DNA of 64,000 bases from Pseudomonas sp. Seg1 (GCF_018326005.1 NZ_AP021903.1:558001-622000); one strand, 5' to 3'. Shown: positions 7,874 through 17,501, counted from the stretch's first letter. Notes: a model not told the origin generated them from the sequence alone. Translations and numbers: made by a program.

Positions 7874-10570
7874 TTAGAGGCAAAGCGGGCCGCGCGGGTA
7901 GCGCTTCAGAGCCTGGATCAGCTCGGCGCCGGGAATCGGCCGGTCAAACAGGTAACCCTGGCCGACGTCGCAACGGTGGCGGCGCAGGAAGGCCAGTTGT
8001 TCAGCCGTCTCGATGCCTTCGGCCACGACCTTGAGCTTGAGGTTGTGGGCCATGGCGATCACGGCGGAGGTGATTTCCATGTCGTCCTGGTTGTCCGGGA
8101 TTTCGTGGATGAAGCTGCGATCGATCTTGATGATGTCGATCGGGAATTTCTTCAGATAGCTGAGCGATGAGTAACCGGTACCGAAGTCGTCCATCGCCAG
8201 GGTCAGGCCCAGGCGCTTGAGCTGATCGAGCTGCAAGTGCGTGTCTTCGGTGGCTTCCAGCAGCAGGCCTTCAGTCAGCTCCAGTTCGAGCAGATTGGCC
8301 GGCAGCGCTTCTTCCTTGAGGATATTGGCGATGGACGCGACCAGGTCCGGATCGGAGAACTGCTTGGGCGACAGATTGATCGCCACTTGCAGATTGCCCA
8401 TGCCGGCGGCGGTCAGCGCCTTGCTCATGCGGCAGGCCTGGCGGGCGATCCACTTGCCGATCGGAATGATCAGCCCGGTTTCTTCGGCGACGCTGATGAA
8501 CTGGTCCGGGCGGATCATGCCGCGCTCCGGGTGATTCCAGCGCAACAGCGCTTCCATACCCAGCAAGCGACCGCTGCGCAGGCACAGCTTGGGCTGGTAG
8601 AACACGTCCAATTCATTCTGGGTCAGGGCGCGACGCAGGTTGTTCTCGACGAACAGTTTGTAACTGGCCTCGGCGTTCAGCGCTTCGGTGAACACCTGCA
8701 CCTGATGTTTGCCGTTGGCCTTGGCCTTGTGCAAGGCGAGGCCGGCGTTGCGCATCAGGGTTTGCGGATCGCGGCCATGCAGCGGCGCGCAGGCCAAACC
8801 CACGGAACCGGTGACGCTGATCAACTGGTTGTCGACAAACATCGGCTTGTCGAGGGTCATCAGCAACTGGCTGGCGATTTGTTGGCCGGCCTCAAGGTCG
8901 GTGTTGTCGAGCAACACCGCGAACTCGTTACTGGCGAAACGCGCGAGGCTGCCGCTCGGGCTCAGGCTGTTGCGCAGGCGCCGGGCGAGGCTGATCAGCA
9001 GTTTGTCGCCGGTCTGGTGGCCGAGGCTGTCGTTGATTCGCTTGAAGTTGTCGATGTCCACCAGCAGCAGGCTGATCGGGGTATCGCTATCCCGGGCGAA
9101 GCGTTCGTCCAGATTGCGGATAAACGCCGGCCGGTTACCGAGGTTGGTCAGGTTGTCGGTGTACGCCAGACGCTCGATGCGCTGTTGCGCGAGTTTGGTC
9201 TGAGTGATGTCTTCGTAGATGCCGATGTAGTGGGTCAACTCGCGGTTGTCGCCATACACCTTGGAGATCGACAACTGGCCCCAATACGGTTCGAGATTTT
9301 TGCGCCGGCTCTTGAATTCGCCCTGCCAACTGTTGCTTTTGGCCAGCGCCGAGGGGGCGTCGAACAGCAGTTCGCTGAGGTTTTCCAGCGCTGGCAGCTC
9401 GGACAGACGCTGGCCGTGGACTTCCTCGGTGGTGTACTGGGTGATCGCCGTGAAGCTCGGGTTGACGTACTCGACCACGCCGTCGCAGTTGACCAGCAAA
9501 AACGCGTTGGCGCTTTGCTCGACCGCACGCTGGAACAGGTGCAGGGCGCTGGTGGCTGTGCGGCGGTTGTGGTTGTTGATGACTTGCGCGAACTGGTCGG
9601 CCAGTTCGCCGGCAAAGGCAATTTCGTCGGATTGCCAAGCGCGGGTCACGCCGGTCTGCTCCAGGCACAGTACGCCGACTACCTGGCCGTCGACGCGAAT
9701 ACTGGCGTCGAGCATCGCGTTGACGTCACGCGGGCGCAAGGCTTCGGCCATCTCGCGGGTGCGCGGGTCGCGCATCGCGTTATGCGCGTCGATGGCGCGG
9801 CTGCTGTGCAGTGCTTCCATGTAGTCGGGGAAGCCGCTGACGTCGATCACGTCCGGCAGAATGTATTCCTGCGTCGCGCGATGGTAGGCCGAGATCGGCA
9901 CCAGTTGCTGGCCTTCGAGGTTCCACAGGCTGGCGCAGTCGATTTCATAGATATCGCAGGCGCAGCGGGTGATCAGTTCGGCGGCTTCTTGCAGCGAGTT
10001 GTGCGAGCTGTAGCGCTGGCGGGCGAGCAGCAGAATCAGATCCTGCTGGGCGCGCACGCGTTCGAGGTGTTGCAGTTGTTCCTGCTGGGCGCGCTGGTTG
10101 AGTTCGAGGGCGATTTGCAGGCGCGAGTTCTGGGTTTCGAGGTCGACGCAGGGCACCTGCTGCACTTCGTCGAACACATCATCTACCGCCAGTAGATAGC
10201 CGCGCAGCAGATGACGATTGTGCTGTTTGTAGGCTTCGCCCAATTCGAGGATGTTCAGCTTGCCTGCGGCGGTGTGCAGGGCATAGCGCACCAGATAATG
10301 CGGGCTGTCACGCAGTTGTTGCTGGATCGTGTCGTGCAGTTGGTAACGCGCTTCCGGTTCCATCAGGCTGGCGTAGGGCGAGCCGACCAGTGCACAGAGT
10401 TCGACGGCCGGCTGACCGAACTGGCGTTCGCAGTTTGGATCGAGAAACAGCATCGCCCAACTGGCTTCATTCAGGCGCTCGAAACGCAGCATGCCGAGCC
10501 GCGAGGGCACAGGCAACTGCGTCACTACCTCGGCCGCCATACGGCTGGCGGCATCGGGTTGGCTCTTCAT
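7874..10570 (-). CDS. PAS-GAF-PAS-GGDEF-EAL protein, probable c-di-GMP phosphodiesterase
   Basis: About 898 residues. Order: an N-terminal PAS-like domain (about 20-115), a GAF domain (about 165-330), a second PAS with PAC tail (about 355-470, NPSFTAITQYTTEEVHG), GGDEF (about 485-640) and EAL (about 650-895). No membrane segments. The GGDEF site reads ASNEF instead of GGDEF, so cyclase activity is doubtful. The EAL site is complete: EALLRW, INLSPKQF, ELELTEG, DDFGTGYSS, IKIDRSF, EGIET and GQGYLF. The likely net activity is cyclic di-GMP hydrolysis, tuned by the sensor domains and perhaps by GTP binding to the degenerate GGDEF. The start at 10570 (MKSQPDAASRMAAEV) was preferred to an ATG 38 codons upstream, whose added residues look non-coding. 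Confidence 0.88.
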   Translation of the reverse strand: MKSQPDAASRMAAEVVTQLPVPSRLGMLRFERLNEASWAMLFLDPNCERQFGQPAVELCALVGSPYASLMEPEARYQLHDTIQQQLRDSPHYLVRYALHTAAGKLNILELGEAYKQHNRHLLRGYLLAVDDVFDEVQQVPCVDLETQNSRLQIALELNQRAQQEQLQHLERVRAQQDLILLLARQRYSSHNSLQEAAELITRCACDIYEIDCASLWNLEGQQLVPISAYHRATQEYILPDVIDVSGFPDYMEALHSSRAIDAHNAMRDPRTREMAEALRPRDVNAMLDASIRVDGQVVGVLCLEQTGVTRAWQSDEIAFAGELADQFAQVINNHNRRTATSALHLFQRAVEQSANAFLLVNCDGVVEYVNPSFTAITQYTTEEVHGQRLSELPALENLSELLFDAPSALAKSNSWQGEFKSRRKNLEPYWGQLSISKVYGDNRELTHYIGIYEDITQTKLAQQRIERLAYTDNLTNLGNRPAFIRNLDERFARDSDTPISLLLVDIDNFKRINDSLGHQTGDKLLISLARRLRNSLSPSGSLARFASNEFAVLLDNTDLEAGQQIASQLLMTLDKPMFVDNQLISVTGSVGLACAPLHGRDPQTLMRNAGLALHKAKANGKHQVQVFTEALNAEASYKLFVENNLRRALTQNELDVFYQPKLCLRSGRLLGMEALLRWNHPERGMIRPDQFISVAEETGLIIPIGKWIARQACRMSKALTAAGMGNLQVAINLSPKQFSDPDLVASIANILKEEALPANLLELELTEGLLLEATEDTHLQLDQLKRLGLTLAMDDFGTGYSSLSYLKKFPIDIIKIDRSFIHEIPDNQDDMEITSAVIAMAHNLKLKVVAEGIETAEQLAFLRRHRCDVGQGYLFDRPIPGAELIQALKRYPRGPLCL

Positions 10571-10742
10571 GAAGGGAACTCGCTTGGAAATATGCTGAAC
10601 GCGCCGGGCTCTCGCCCTCTTTACTGTTGCCTGCGGCAAGGTTGCATCATTGCGGCACCGACTGACAAGAGTGATGAAGGCCAAGTGCTATAAGAATGTG
10701 TCGGCTGCGTTGGGCATTTCTCCAGCGTCGTTCAGAAAAGAG

Positions 10743-10803
10743 CAAAAGATCGCAGTCTGCGGCAGTTCCTACGGGGCTTACGGTAGCTGCCGAAGGCTGC
10801 GAT
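10743..10803. repeat. Palindromic repeat of the AAAAGATCGCAG type
   Basis: ATCGCAG (10749-10755) pairs with CTGCGAT (10797-10803), and the inner GGCAG/CTGCC arms continue the stem. This is a second widespread Pseudomonas intergenic palindrome class, distinct from the GGGAGCGGGC REPs. It lies 11 bases beyond the stop of the leftward PhoD-like gene and may end its transcript. Confidence 0.7.
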
Positions 10804-10813
10804 TCATAAAGGC

Positions 10814-12211
10814 TCAGCGCAGTTTTATGGCGATCGACTGCAACTTTTTCCCATCCCGATCATGGTAATTGACCAGAATTTGATCAGCCTCAACCACCAC
10901 ATGGGCAAAGTTGTCCTCACTGATCACGGTGCTGGTCAACTCATGCCGATAATCGCCCGCCGCCGTCGTCACCAGCGGCTGGTCAAGAATGAACGTGGAC
11001 GCCTTGGCGTATGGCAGCAACTTGCTGTTGCACAGAGGCGAGGAGACGATGGTGTGCACTTCGAAGTCCGCTGCTTCGCTGTGGGTCAGGCGCGACGTCA
11101 ACGAACCATGCACATCACCCGAAATGAACACGACGTTCTTGATGCTTCGAGTGCGGATTGTTTCCAGAAGGCGTAGACGCTGTTCCGGAAAGGCCTTCCA
11201 GGCATCGTCGCCCAGCACTTTGCGGTCCGGGTAGAACATCACGCTGGTGACAACGAACTTCACCCGTGCCGGACTGTTGATCAGCCAGTTGAGTAACGCC
11301 TGTTCCTGCGCCTCATCAAGGATGCGTCGATCATCGGCCGACAAGTTGCGTCGGGTGCGGCTGTCGGTGACAAACCATTCGATATCACCGTCGCTGAACT
11401 GATACCAGTAGTGCTCAAGTTTCGAACGGTTGACTTGCCCGTTATCTGTCAGTTCATGTGCCGGACTGTGACTGACTTGATACAACTCATAGGCCGCCAT
11501 GGCATTACGGTATAACTCGCCATCGGACTTTCCGGCATTGGCTGGCCAGTTATCTTCTATTTCGTGATCATCGAGAATCATGTAAGTCGAAGTGCCGGAC
11601 ATCAAATGTTTAATGTGCGGTTGGGAAAAGGCCGCGCGGTATTTACTGAGTATGTCTTTGTATTCGCGATCCGGTGCAATCAGATTGAGATCGTCGACAT
11701 AGATTTGATCGCCGGTCATGAGTGTTGCGCTGATTGCTGGTTGTGCGCCTTCAATCAATTGACTGATGGAAGCAAAGATCCGGTCGCCCAAGTGCGGCAA
11801 CGATGCAACGCCGGCGGTCATGCGCAAGTAGCGGCAGGACCCGACAATGTAGGCCCGGGGCTGCATGGCTTTGCTGGAACGAGTGCGTAGGCGGTAAATC
11901 TCCCGTGGCCATTGCAGCGGCAACTCGGCGACAGAGTCCGTGGTGTGTACCGGGCTCATCGGGCTGAACCAGCCGGCCTGATATTCATACTCGGTGTCCG
12001 TGCTCAAATTATTAAGTACAAGCACTTCAGACATGTCGCGCAACTCGCTCAGTTTGGCGAAGATGGCTTTTGACCATTGTTGTGTTCCGCTAATGCGATA
12101 GCGTATCCCGCCAAATACCGGGGCGTTGTTTTGACTGTTGCCGCGAATAAAGATGCGTGCGTGATTAGTTGTAACGTGGCCAATGATCGGGCCGATAGTC
12201 GGTTTTAACAT
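10814..12211 (-). CDS. PhoD-like metallophosphatase (alkaline phosphatase D family)
   Basis: About 465 residues of the PhoD-like phosphodiesterase/phosphatase family. An N-terminal fibronectin-like region (GPIIGHVTTNHARIFIRG) is followed by the metal-binding catalytic motifs: VGSCRY, MTGDQIYVDDL, MILDDHEIEDNW and FISGDVHGS. There is no clear Sec or Tat signal, so a cytoplasmic location is possible, unlike classical secreted PhoD. The substrate is unknown. A further upstream ATG at 12250 has no ribosome site; ATG 12211 has GGATTC at good spacing and begins directly at the conserved MLKPTIGP, so it was preferred. Monocistronic, leftward. The 281 bases upstream to aceF hold only the aceF terminators and this gene's presumed promoter. 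Confidence 0.82.
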   Translation of the reverse strand: MLKPTIGPIIGHVTTNHARIFIRGNSQNNAPVFGGIRYRISGTQQWSKAIFAKLSELRDMSEVLVLNNLSTDTEYEYQAGWFSPMSPVHTTDSVAELPLQWPREIYRLRTRSSKAMQPRAYIVGSCRYLRMTAGVASLPHLGDRIFASISQLIEGAQPAISATLMTGDQIYVDDLNLIAPDREYKDILSKYRAAFSQPHIKHLMSGTSTYMILDDHEIEDNWPANAGKSDGELYRNAMAAYELYQVSHSPAHELTDNGQVNRSKLEHYWYQFSDGDIEWFVTDSRTRRNLSADDRRILDEAQEQALLNWLINSPARVKFVVTSVMFYPDRKVLGDDAWKAFPEQRLRLLETIRTRSIKNVVFISGDVHGSLTSRLTHSEAADFEVHTIVSSPLCNSKLLPYAKASTFILDQPLVTTAAGDYRHELTSTVISEDNFAHVVVEADQILVNYHDRDGKKLQSIAIKLR

Positions 12212-12392
12212 GTCGAATCCATTCGAGTGGGTGCTGCGTAAGTAAGTCATTCATGCAAAGTTCGATTGATTAACTTTGTTGTACCAAGGTTAGTTGCATG
12301 GCGAGTAAAAAAGTCGGCGCGAAGTTGACTTCGGTCGTGGCTGATGTCAGCGCAACTTGTAGGAAAAATACTAAGGCGGGTTTATTTCGGAC

Positions 12393-12484
12393 AAAAAAAA
12401 GCCCCGTCAATTGACGGGGTTGAGGTACGAGCGTGTGGCGCTCGAAAACGTGAAACACAAGCGGCCCTCCGTTGCCGGAGGGCC
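12393..12484 (-). terminator. Two tandem hairpins ending the aceEF transcript
   Basis: Read leftward, the first hairpin lies 9 bases after the aceF stop (GGCCCTCCG/CGGAGGGCC, 12463-12484, no T-run). The second is a textbook intrinsic terminator, ACCCCGTCAA/TTGACGGGGC followed by eight T, at 12393-12421. Confidence 0.9.
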
Positions 12485-12492
12485 ACTTGGGA

Positions 12493-14460
12493 TTACAGCA
12501 GGATGGTACGGATGTCCGCCAGCAGGCTGCCCAGACGCTGGGTGAAGCGGGCGGCAGCGGCGCCGTTGATCACACGGTGATCGTAGGACAGCGACAGCGG
12601 CAGCATCAGTTTCGGCTGGAAGGCTTTGCCGTCCCAGACTGGCTGGATGGTTGCCTTGGAAACACCGAGGATCGCCACTTCCGGCGCGTTGACGATCGGC
12701 GTGAAGCCGGTGCCGCCAATGTGGCCGAGGCTGGAAATGGTGAAGCACGCGCCTTGCATGTCGTCAGCAGTAAGCTTCTTGTCGCGGGCCTTGGCGGCCA
12801 GCGCAGCGGCTTCGGCTGCCAGTTGCAACAGACTCTTCTGGTCGACGTTCTTGATGACCGGTACCAGCAGACCATCCGGAGTGTCGACGGCGAAGCCGAT
12901 GTTGACGTACTTCTTGCGAATGATCGCCTTGCCGCTTGGCGCCAGCGAACTGTTGAAGTCCGGCAGTTCCTTGAGCATGTGCGCGCAGGACTTGAGCAGC
13001 AGCGGCAGGATGGTCAGCTTGACGCCAGCCTTCTCGGCAACGGCTTTCTGCGCGACGCGGAACGCTTCCAGCTCGGTGATATCAGCCGAATCGAACTGAG
13101 TCACGTGCGGGATGTTCAGCCAGCTGCGGTGCAGGCTCGACGCGCCGATCTGCATCAGGCGAGTCATCGGCACTTCTTCGATTTCGCCGAAACGGCTGAA
13201 ATCGACGACCGGGATCGGCGGGATGCCCGCGCCACCGGTTGCGCCAGCAGCAGCGGCCGGTGCTTCCTTGGCCTTCTGCATCATCGCTTTGACGTAAGTC
13301 TGCACGTCTTCTTTCAAGATACGACCGTGCGGGCCGCTGGCGCCGACAGCGTTCAGCTCGACGCCGAACTCACGGGCCAGTTGACGCACGGCCGGGCCGG
13401 CGTGAACTTTCGCGCCTGGCTTGGCCGGTGCGGCGGCTGGAGCGGCAGCAGGTGCAGGTGCAGCGGCAGCCGGAGCAGCAGCGGCAGGTGCCGGAGCGCT
13501 TGGAGCAGCAGCGGCAGCCGGAGCCGGGGCAGCAGCAGGGGCCGCGCCTTTGACTTTCAGCTTGAGGATCAGGTCGCCAGTACCGACTTCGTCATCCAGC
13601 TTGATGGAAACGCTTTCCACCACGCCAGCGGCAGGCGATGGGATTTCCATGCTTGCCTTGTCGGATTCCAGGGTGATCAGCGACTGGTCGGCTTCGACGG
13701 TGTCGCCAGCCTTGACCAACACTTCGATGATCTTGGCCTTGCCGGCCGAACCGATGTCCGGGACGTGGATGTCCTGGACGCTGTCGGCAACTGGAGCAGC
13801 CGGGGCTGCTGCAGGAGCAGGCGCAGCGGCAGCAGCCGGTGCAGCAGCCTGAGCCGGAGCGGCCGCAGCAGGGGCCGCAGCACCCGCTACTTCCAGGTCC
13901 AGGATCAGGTCGCCAGTGCCGACTTCGTCGTTGAGCTTGACGCTGATGGCCTTGACCACGCCAGCGGCAGGCGACGGGATTTCCATGCTGGCCTTGTCGG
14001 ATTCCAGGGTGATCAATGATTGATCAGCCTCGACTTTATCGCCGACCTTGACCTGGATCTCGATGATCTGTGCCTTGCCCGACGAACCGATGTCCGGCAC
14101 GTGCACTTGCTGAACCGAAGCGGCGGCAGGAGCTGCGGCTGGCGCAGCCGGTGCAGGAGCGGCAGCCGGTGCAGCTTCAGCCTTGGCGGCAGGAGCAGCA
14201 GCCGGAGCAGGGGCCGCTTCAGCGGCGCCCTCGACTTCCAGCTCGAGCAGTTCGTCGCCTTCTTTCAGACGGTCGCCCAGCTTCACTTTCAGGCTTTTGA
14301 TGACGCCGGCTTTCGGGGCCGGCACTTCCATGCTGGCCTTGTCCGATTCCAGGGTCAGGATGCTCTGGTCGGCTTCGATACGGTCGCCGACCTTCACAAA
14401 CAGTTCAATTACTTCACCTTCACCGCTGCCGATGTCAGGTACGCGAATGAGTTCGCTCAC
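12493..14460 (-). CDS. aceF: Pyruvate dehydrogenase E2, dihydrolipoyl acetyltransferase (three lipoyl domains)
   Basis: 655 residues. E2 forms the core of the pyruvate dehydrogenase complex and passes acetyl from E1 to CoA. Three lipoyl domains (about 1-76, 118-192, 230-303) carry lipoyl-lysines at 41, 156 and 268, each in a LESDKASME context. Long Ala/Pro linkers follow, then the subunit-binding domain (AGPAVRQLAREFGV, 354-391) and the acetyltransferase domain with catalytic LSYDHRVING (His628). Azotobacter vinelandii E2 also has three lipoyl domains; P. aeruginosa is described with two. Domains 2 and 3 are nearly identical even in DNA. The start is GTG with GAGGAG upstream. It follows aceE by 11 bases in one operon. 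No E3 gene is in the window. Confidence 0.96.
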   Translation of the reverse strand: MSELIRVPDIGSGEGEVIELFVKVGDRIEADQSILTLESDKASMEVPAPKAGVIKSLKVKLGDRLKEGDELLELEVEGAAEAAPAPAAAPAAKAEAAPAAAPAPAAPAAAPAAASVQQVHVPDIGSSGKAQIIEIQVKVGDKVEADQSLITLESDKASMEIPSPAAGVVKAISVKLNDEVGTGDLILDLEVAGAAAPAAAAPAQAAAPAAAAAPAPAAAPAAPVADSVQDIHVPDIGSAGKAKIIEVLVKAGDTVEADQSLITLESDKASMEIPSPAAGVVESVSIKLDDEVGTGDLILKLKVKGAAPAAAPAPAAAAAPSAPAPAAAAPAAAAPAPAAAPAAAPAKPGAKVHAGPAVRQLAREFGVELNAVGASGPHGRILKEDVQTYVKAMMQKAKEAPAAAAGATGGAGIPPIPVVDFSRFGEIEEVPMTRLMQIGASSLHRSWLNIPHVTQFDSADITELEAFRVAQKAVAEKAGVKLTILPLLLKSCAHMLKELPDFNSSLAPSGKAIIRKKYVNIGFAVDTPDGLLVPVIKNVDQKSLLQLAAEAAALAAKARDKKLTADDMQGACFTISSLGHIGGTGFTPIVNAPEVAILGVSKATIQPVWDGKAFQPKLMLPLSLSYDHRVINGAAAARFTQRLGSLLADIRTILL

Positions 14461-14471
14461 AAAATGTCTCC

Positions 14472-17117
14472 TCAGCAGTCCAGTGGGTTGCGTTTTTCCG
14501 GGTCGATACCGAACTTCACGATGGCCTCGGCCACGACTTTAGGTTCGATATCACCACGGTCAGCCAGTGCTTCCAGGGCTGCCAACACCACGAAATGACG
14601 GTCGACTTCGAAGAAATGACGCAGTTTCTTGCGGCTGTCGCTGCGGCCGAAACCGTCGGTGCCCAGGACTTTGAATTCCTTGGACGGTACCCACTGACGG
14701 ATCTGCTCGGCGAACAGCTTCATGTAGTCGGTAGAGGCAATGACCGGACCTTTACGGCCGTTCAGGCACTCTTCGACGTAGCTCAGCTTAGGCTTCTGGC
14801 CAGGCTTCAGACGGTTGCTACGCTCTACGGCCAGGCCGTCGCGACGCAGTTCGTTGAAGCTGGTGACGCTCCACACGTCGGCGCCGACGTTGAACTCTTC
14901 ACGCAGGATCTTCGCCGCTTCACGGACTTCACGCAGGATGGTGCCGGAGCCCATCAGCTGTACGTGGTGCGCCGCATCGCGGGTGTCTTCTTCGAGCAGG
15001 TACATGCCTTTCTTGATGCCTTCTTCGGCACCGGCCGGCATGGCTGGCTGCTGGTACGACTCGTTCATCACGGTGATGTAGTAGAAGATGTCCTGTTGCT
15101 CTTCGGTCATCTTCTTCATGCCGTCCTGAATGATCACCGCCAGCTCGTAGCCGTAGGTTGGATCGTAGGTGCGGCAGTTCGGGATGGTCGCGGCCAGCAG
15201 GTGGCTGTGACCGTCTTCGTGTTGCAGACCTTCACCGTTCAGGGTGGTGCGGCCGGCGGTGCCACCGATCAGGAAGCCACGGGTACGGCTGTCGCCGGCA
15301 GCCCAGGCCAGGTCACCGATACGCTGGAAGCCGAACATCGAGTAAAAGATGTAGAACGGCAGCATCGGCTGGTTGTGGCTGGAGTACGAAGTACCGGCGG
15401 CGATGAACGAGCTCATGGCGCCTGCTTCGTTGATGCCTTCTTCAAGGATCTGACCTTTCTGGTCTTCCTTGTAGAACATCACTTGGTCTTTATCGACTGG
15501 CTCGTAGAGCTGGCCGACGGAGGAGTAGATGCCCAGCTGACGGAACATGCCTTCCATACCGAAGGTACGGGCTTCGTCCGGGATGATCGGAACGATGCGC
15601 GGGCCGATTTCCTTGTCCTTGACCAGTTGCGCGAGGATCCGCACGAACGCCATGGTGGTGGAAATTTCACGGTCGCCCGAGCCATCGAGGATGGCTTTGA
15701 GGGTGTCCAGATCCGGGGTCGGTACGCTGAAGCTCTGCGCGCGGCGCTGAGGTACGAAACCGCCCAGTGCAGTGCGGCGCTCGCTGAGGTAGCGGGCTTC
15801 GGCGCTGTTTGGCTCTGGCTTGAAGAACGGCAGGTTCTCCAGCTCTTCGTCCTTGACCGGAATGTCGAAACGATCGCGGAACAGCTTCAGGCTTTCAACA
15901 TCAACCTTCTTGGTGTTGTGCGCGGTGTTTTTCGCTTCGCCGGCACCGGTGCCATAACCTTTGATGGTCTTGGCGAGGATGACGGTCGGTTGTTCTTTGT
16001 GGTTGACCGCTTCGTGGTACGCCGCGTAGACCTTGTACGGGTCGTGGCCGCCACGGTTGAGTTTCCAGATCTCGTCGTCGGACAGATCAGCAACCATTGC
16101 CTTGAGTTCAGGCGTGTTGAAGAAGTGTTCACGCACGAACGCGCCGTCTTTGGCTTTGTAGTTCTGATACTCGCCGTCGATGACTTCGTCCATGCGACGT
16201 TGCAGGATGCCGTCGACGTCTTTGGCCAGCAGTGGGTCCCAGAAACGGCCCCAGATGACTTTGGTCACGTTCCACTGAGCACCGCGGAACACGCCTTCGA
16301 GTTCCTGGATGATCTTGCCGTTACCGCGAACCGGGCCGTCGAGGCGCTGCAGGTTGCAGTTGATGACGAAGATCAGGTTGTCCAGCTTCTCGCGGCCGGC
16401 CAGGGAGATGGCGCCCAGGGATTCCGGCTCGTCGCACTCGCCGTCGCCCAGGAAGCACCAGACTTTCTGTTTGCCCGGCTGGATGAAACCGCGGTGTTCC
16501 AGGTACTTCATGAAGCGCGCCTGGTAGATCGCCTGGATCGGACCCAGACCCATCGATACGGTCGGGAATTGCCAGAAGTCAGGCATCAGCCAAGGGTGCG
16601 GGTAGGACGACAGGCCCTGACCGTCGACTTCCTGGCGGAAGTTGTTCATTTGGTCTTCGGTGATGCGGCCTTCCATGAACGCACGGGCGTAAACGCCTGG
16701 CGAGGTGTGGCCCTGGAAGTAGATCAGGTCGCCGCCGTGTTCGTCGGTCGGGGCCTGGAAGAAGTAGTTGAAGCCGATGTCATACAGGGTCGCACTGGAA
16801 GCGAAGCTGGAGATGTGACCACCCAGGTCAGAATCTTTCAGGTTCGTACGCATTACCATGGCCATCGCGTTCCAGCGTACCAACGAGCGAATGCGGCGTT
16901 CCATGAACAGGTCGCCAGGCATGCGTGCTTCGTGGGTTACCGGGATGGTGTTGCGGTAAGGCGTGGTGATGGCGTAAGGGAGTTGCGAGCCGCTGCGGGT
17001 CGCCAGTTCACCCATACGGGTCATCAGATAGTGAGCACGGTCTTCGCCTTCTTTGTCGAGAACCGATTCCAGGGCGTCCAGCCATTCCTGGGTTTCGACG
17101 GGATCGAGGTCTTGCAT
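14472..17117 (-). CDS. aceE: Pyruvate dehydrogenase E1 component (homodimeric type)
   Basis: 881 residues, the thiamine-diphosphate-dependent E1 of the homodimeric gamma-proteobacterial type (E. coli AceE 887). It decarboxylates pyruvate and reductively acetylates the lipoyl groups of AceF. The cofactor motif is seen in WCFLGDGECDEPESLGAI with the downstream INCNLQRLDGPVRGN. The N-terminus (DPVETQEWLDALESVL) is the segment that binds E2 in this family. The ATG at 17115-17117 has GGAG seven bases upstream. It is the first gene of aceE-aceF. The two GntR-type palindromes 112 and more bases upstream suggest transcriptional control by a FadR-subfamily regulator such as a PdhR analogue. Confidence 0.97.
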   Translation of the reverse strand: MQDLDPVETQEWLDALESVLDKEGEDRAHYLMTRMGELATRSGSQLPYAITTPYRNTIPVTHEARMPGDLFMERRIRSLVRWNAMAMVMRTNLKDSDLGGHISSFASSATLYDIGFNYFFQAPTDEHGGDLIYFQGHTSPGVYARAFMEGRITEDQMNNFRQEVDGQGLSSYPHPWLMPDFWQFPTVSMGLGPIQAIYQARFMKYLEHRGFIQPGKQKVWCFLGDGECDEPESLGAISLAGREKLDNLIFVINCNLQRLDGPVRGNGKIIQELEGVFRGAQWNVTKVIWGRFWDPLLAKDVDGILQRRMDEVIDGEYQNYKAKDGAFVREHFFNTPELKAMVADLSDDEIWKLNRGGHDPYKVYAAYHEAVNHKEQPTVILAKTIKGYGTGAGEAKNTAHNTKKVDVESLKLFRDRFDIPVKDEELENLPFFKPEPNSAEARYLSERRTALGGFVPQRRAQSFSVPTPDLDTLKAILDGSGDREISTTMAFVRILAQLVKDKEIGPRIVPIIPDEARTFGMEGMFRQLGIYSSVGQLYEPVDKDQVMFYKEDQKGQILEEGINEAGAMSSFIAAGTSYSSHNQPMLPFYIFYSMFGFQRIGDLAWAAGDSRTRGFLIGGTAGRTTLNGEGLQHEDGHSHLLAATIPNCRTYDPTYGYELAVIIQDGMKKMTEEQQDIFYYITVMNESYQQPAMPAGAEEGIKKGMYLLEEDTRDAAHHVQLMGSGTILREVREAAKILREEFNVGADVWSVTSFNELRRDGLAVERSNRLKPGQKPKLSYVEECLNGRKGPVIASTDYMKLFAEQIRQWVPSKEFKVLGTDGFGRSDSRKKLRHFFEVDRHFVVLAALEALADRGDIEPKVVAEAIVKFGIDPEKRNPLDC

Positions 17118-17228
17118 GGCTTGCTCCAGGGCGGAAAGGCTTCCAGAATCGGTTGCCTGAGTTTGCGACTGGCCTTGTGGGCAGACGATTTAAAATTCTT
17201 GGATTGCCGACAGGTTGTTCCGGCGGCG

Positions 17229-17295
17229 TGTAGTTTTACTACAAATCTTCGGGCATTTCAGCCTTTCGAATGTATAGACGAGTAGTAAAACTACA
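17229..17295. promoter_or_regulatory. Pair of GntR/FadR-type operator palindromes upstream of aceE
   Basis: TGTAGTTTTACTACA at 17229-17243 is a perfect 6-bp inverted repeat with a 3-base spacer. GTAGTAAAACTACA at 17282-17295 is the reverse complement of 14 of its bases. Both cores fit TNGTNNNACNA, the general operator of the FadR subfamily of GntR regulators, to which PdhR belongs. The centres are 52 bp apart, five helical turns. They lie in the 384-base gap between aceE (leftward) and glnE (rightward). Nothing else in 17118-17501 is recognised except AAGGATAGACC, the glnE ribosome site. Confidence 0.6.
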
Positions 17296-17501
17296 GATGA
17301 AAGGCTTGTGGCCTCTGACTGCGTTGTGAGAATAATCGTTAAGGTTGGTCGATTACCATCCGAAAAAGGTGAAAGTTTGATGCTGGGTGCCAAAGAAGAA
17401 GAAATTTCAGCTATTTCTAACTTTTGTTCGACAGTCCTTCACGTAGCGGGTTTTCATCATTCACTACAAGCGGCCCTTTACACGCCGATCAAGGATAGAC
17501 C

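Noticed and set aside
8237..10195. 652-codon open frame opposite the GGDEF/EAL gene
   Set aside because: Low-complexity Ala/Gly/Gln-rich translation typical of an antisense shadow.
14595..17285. 896-codon open frame opposite aceE
   Set aside because: Antisense shadow of aceE with no recognisable domain; aceE is certain.
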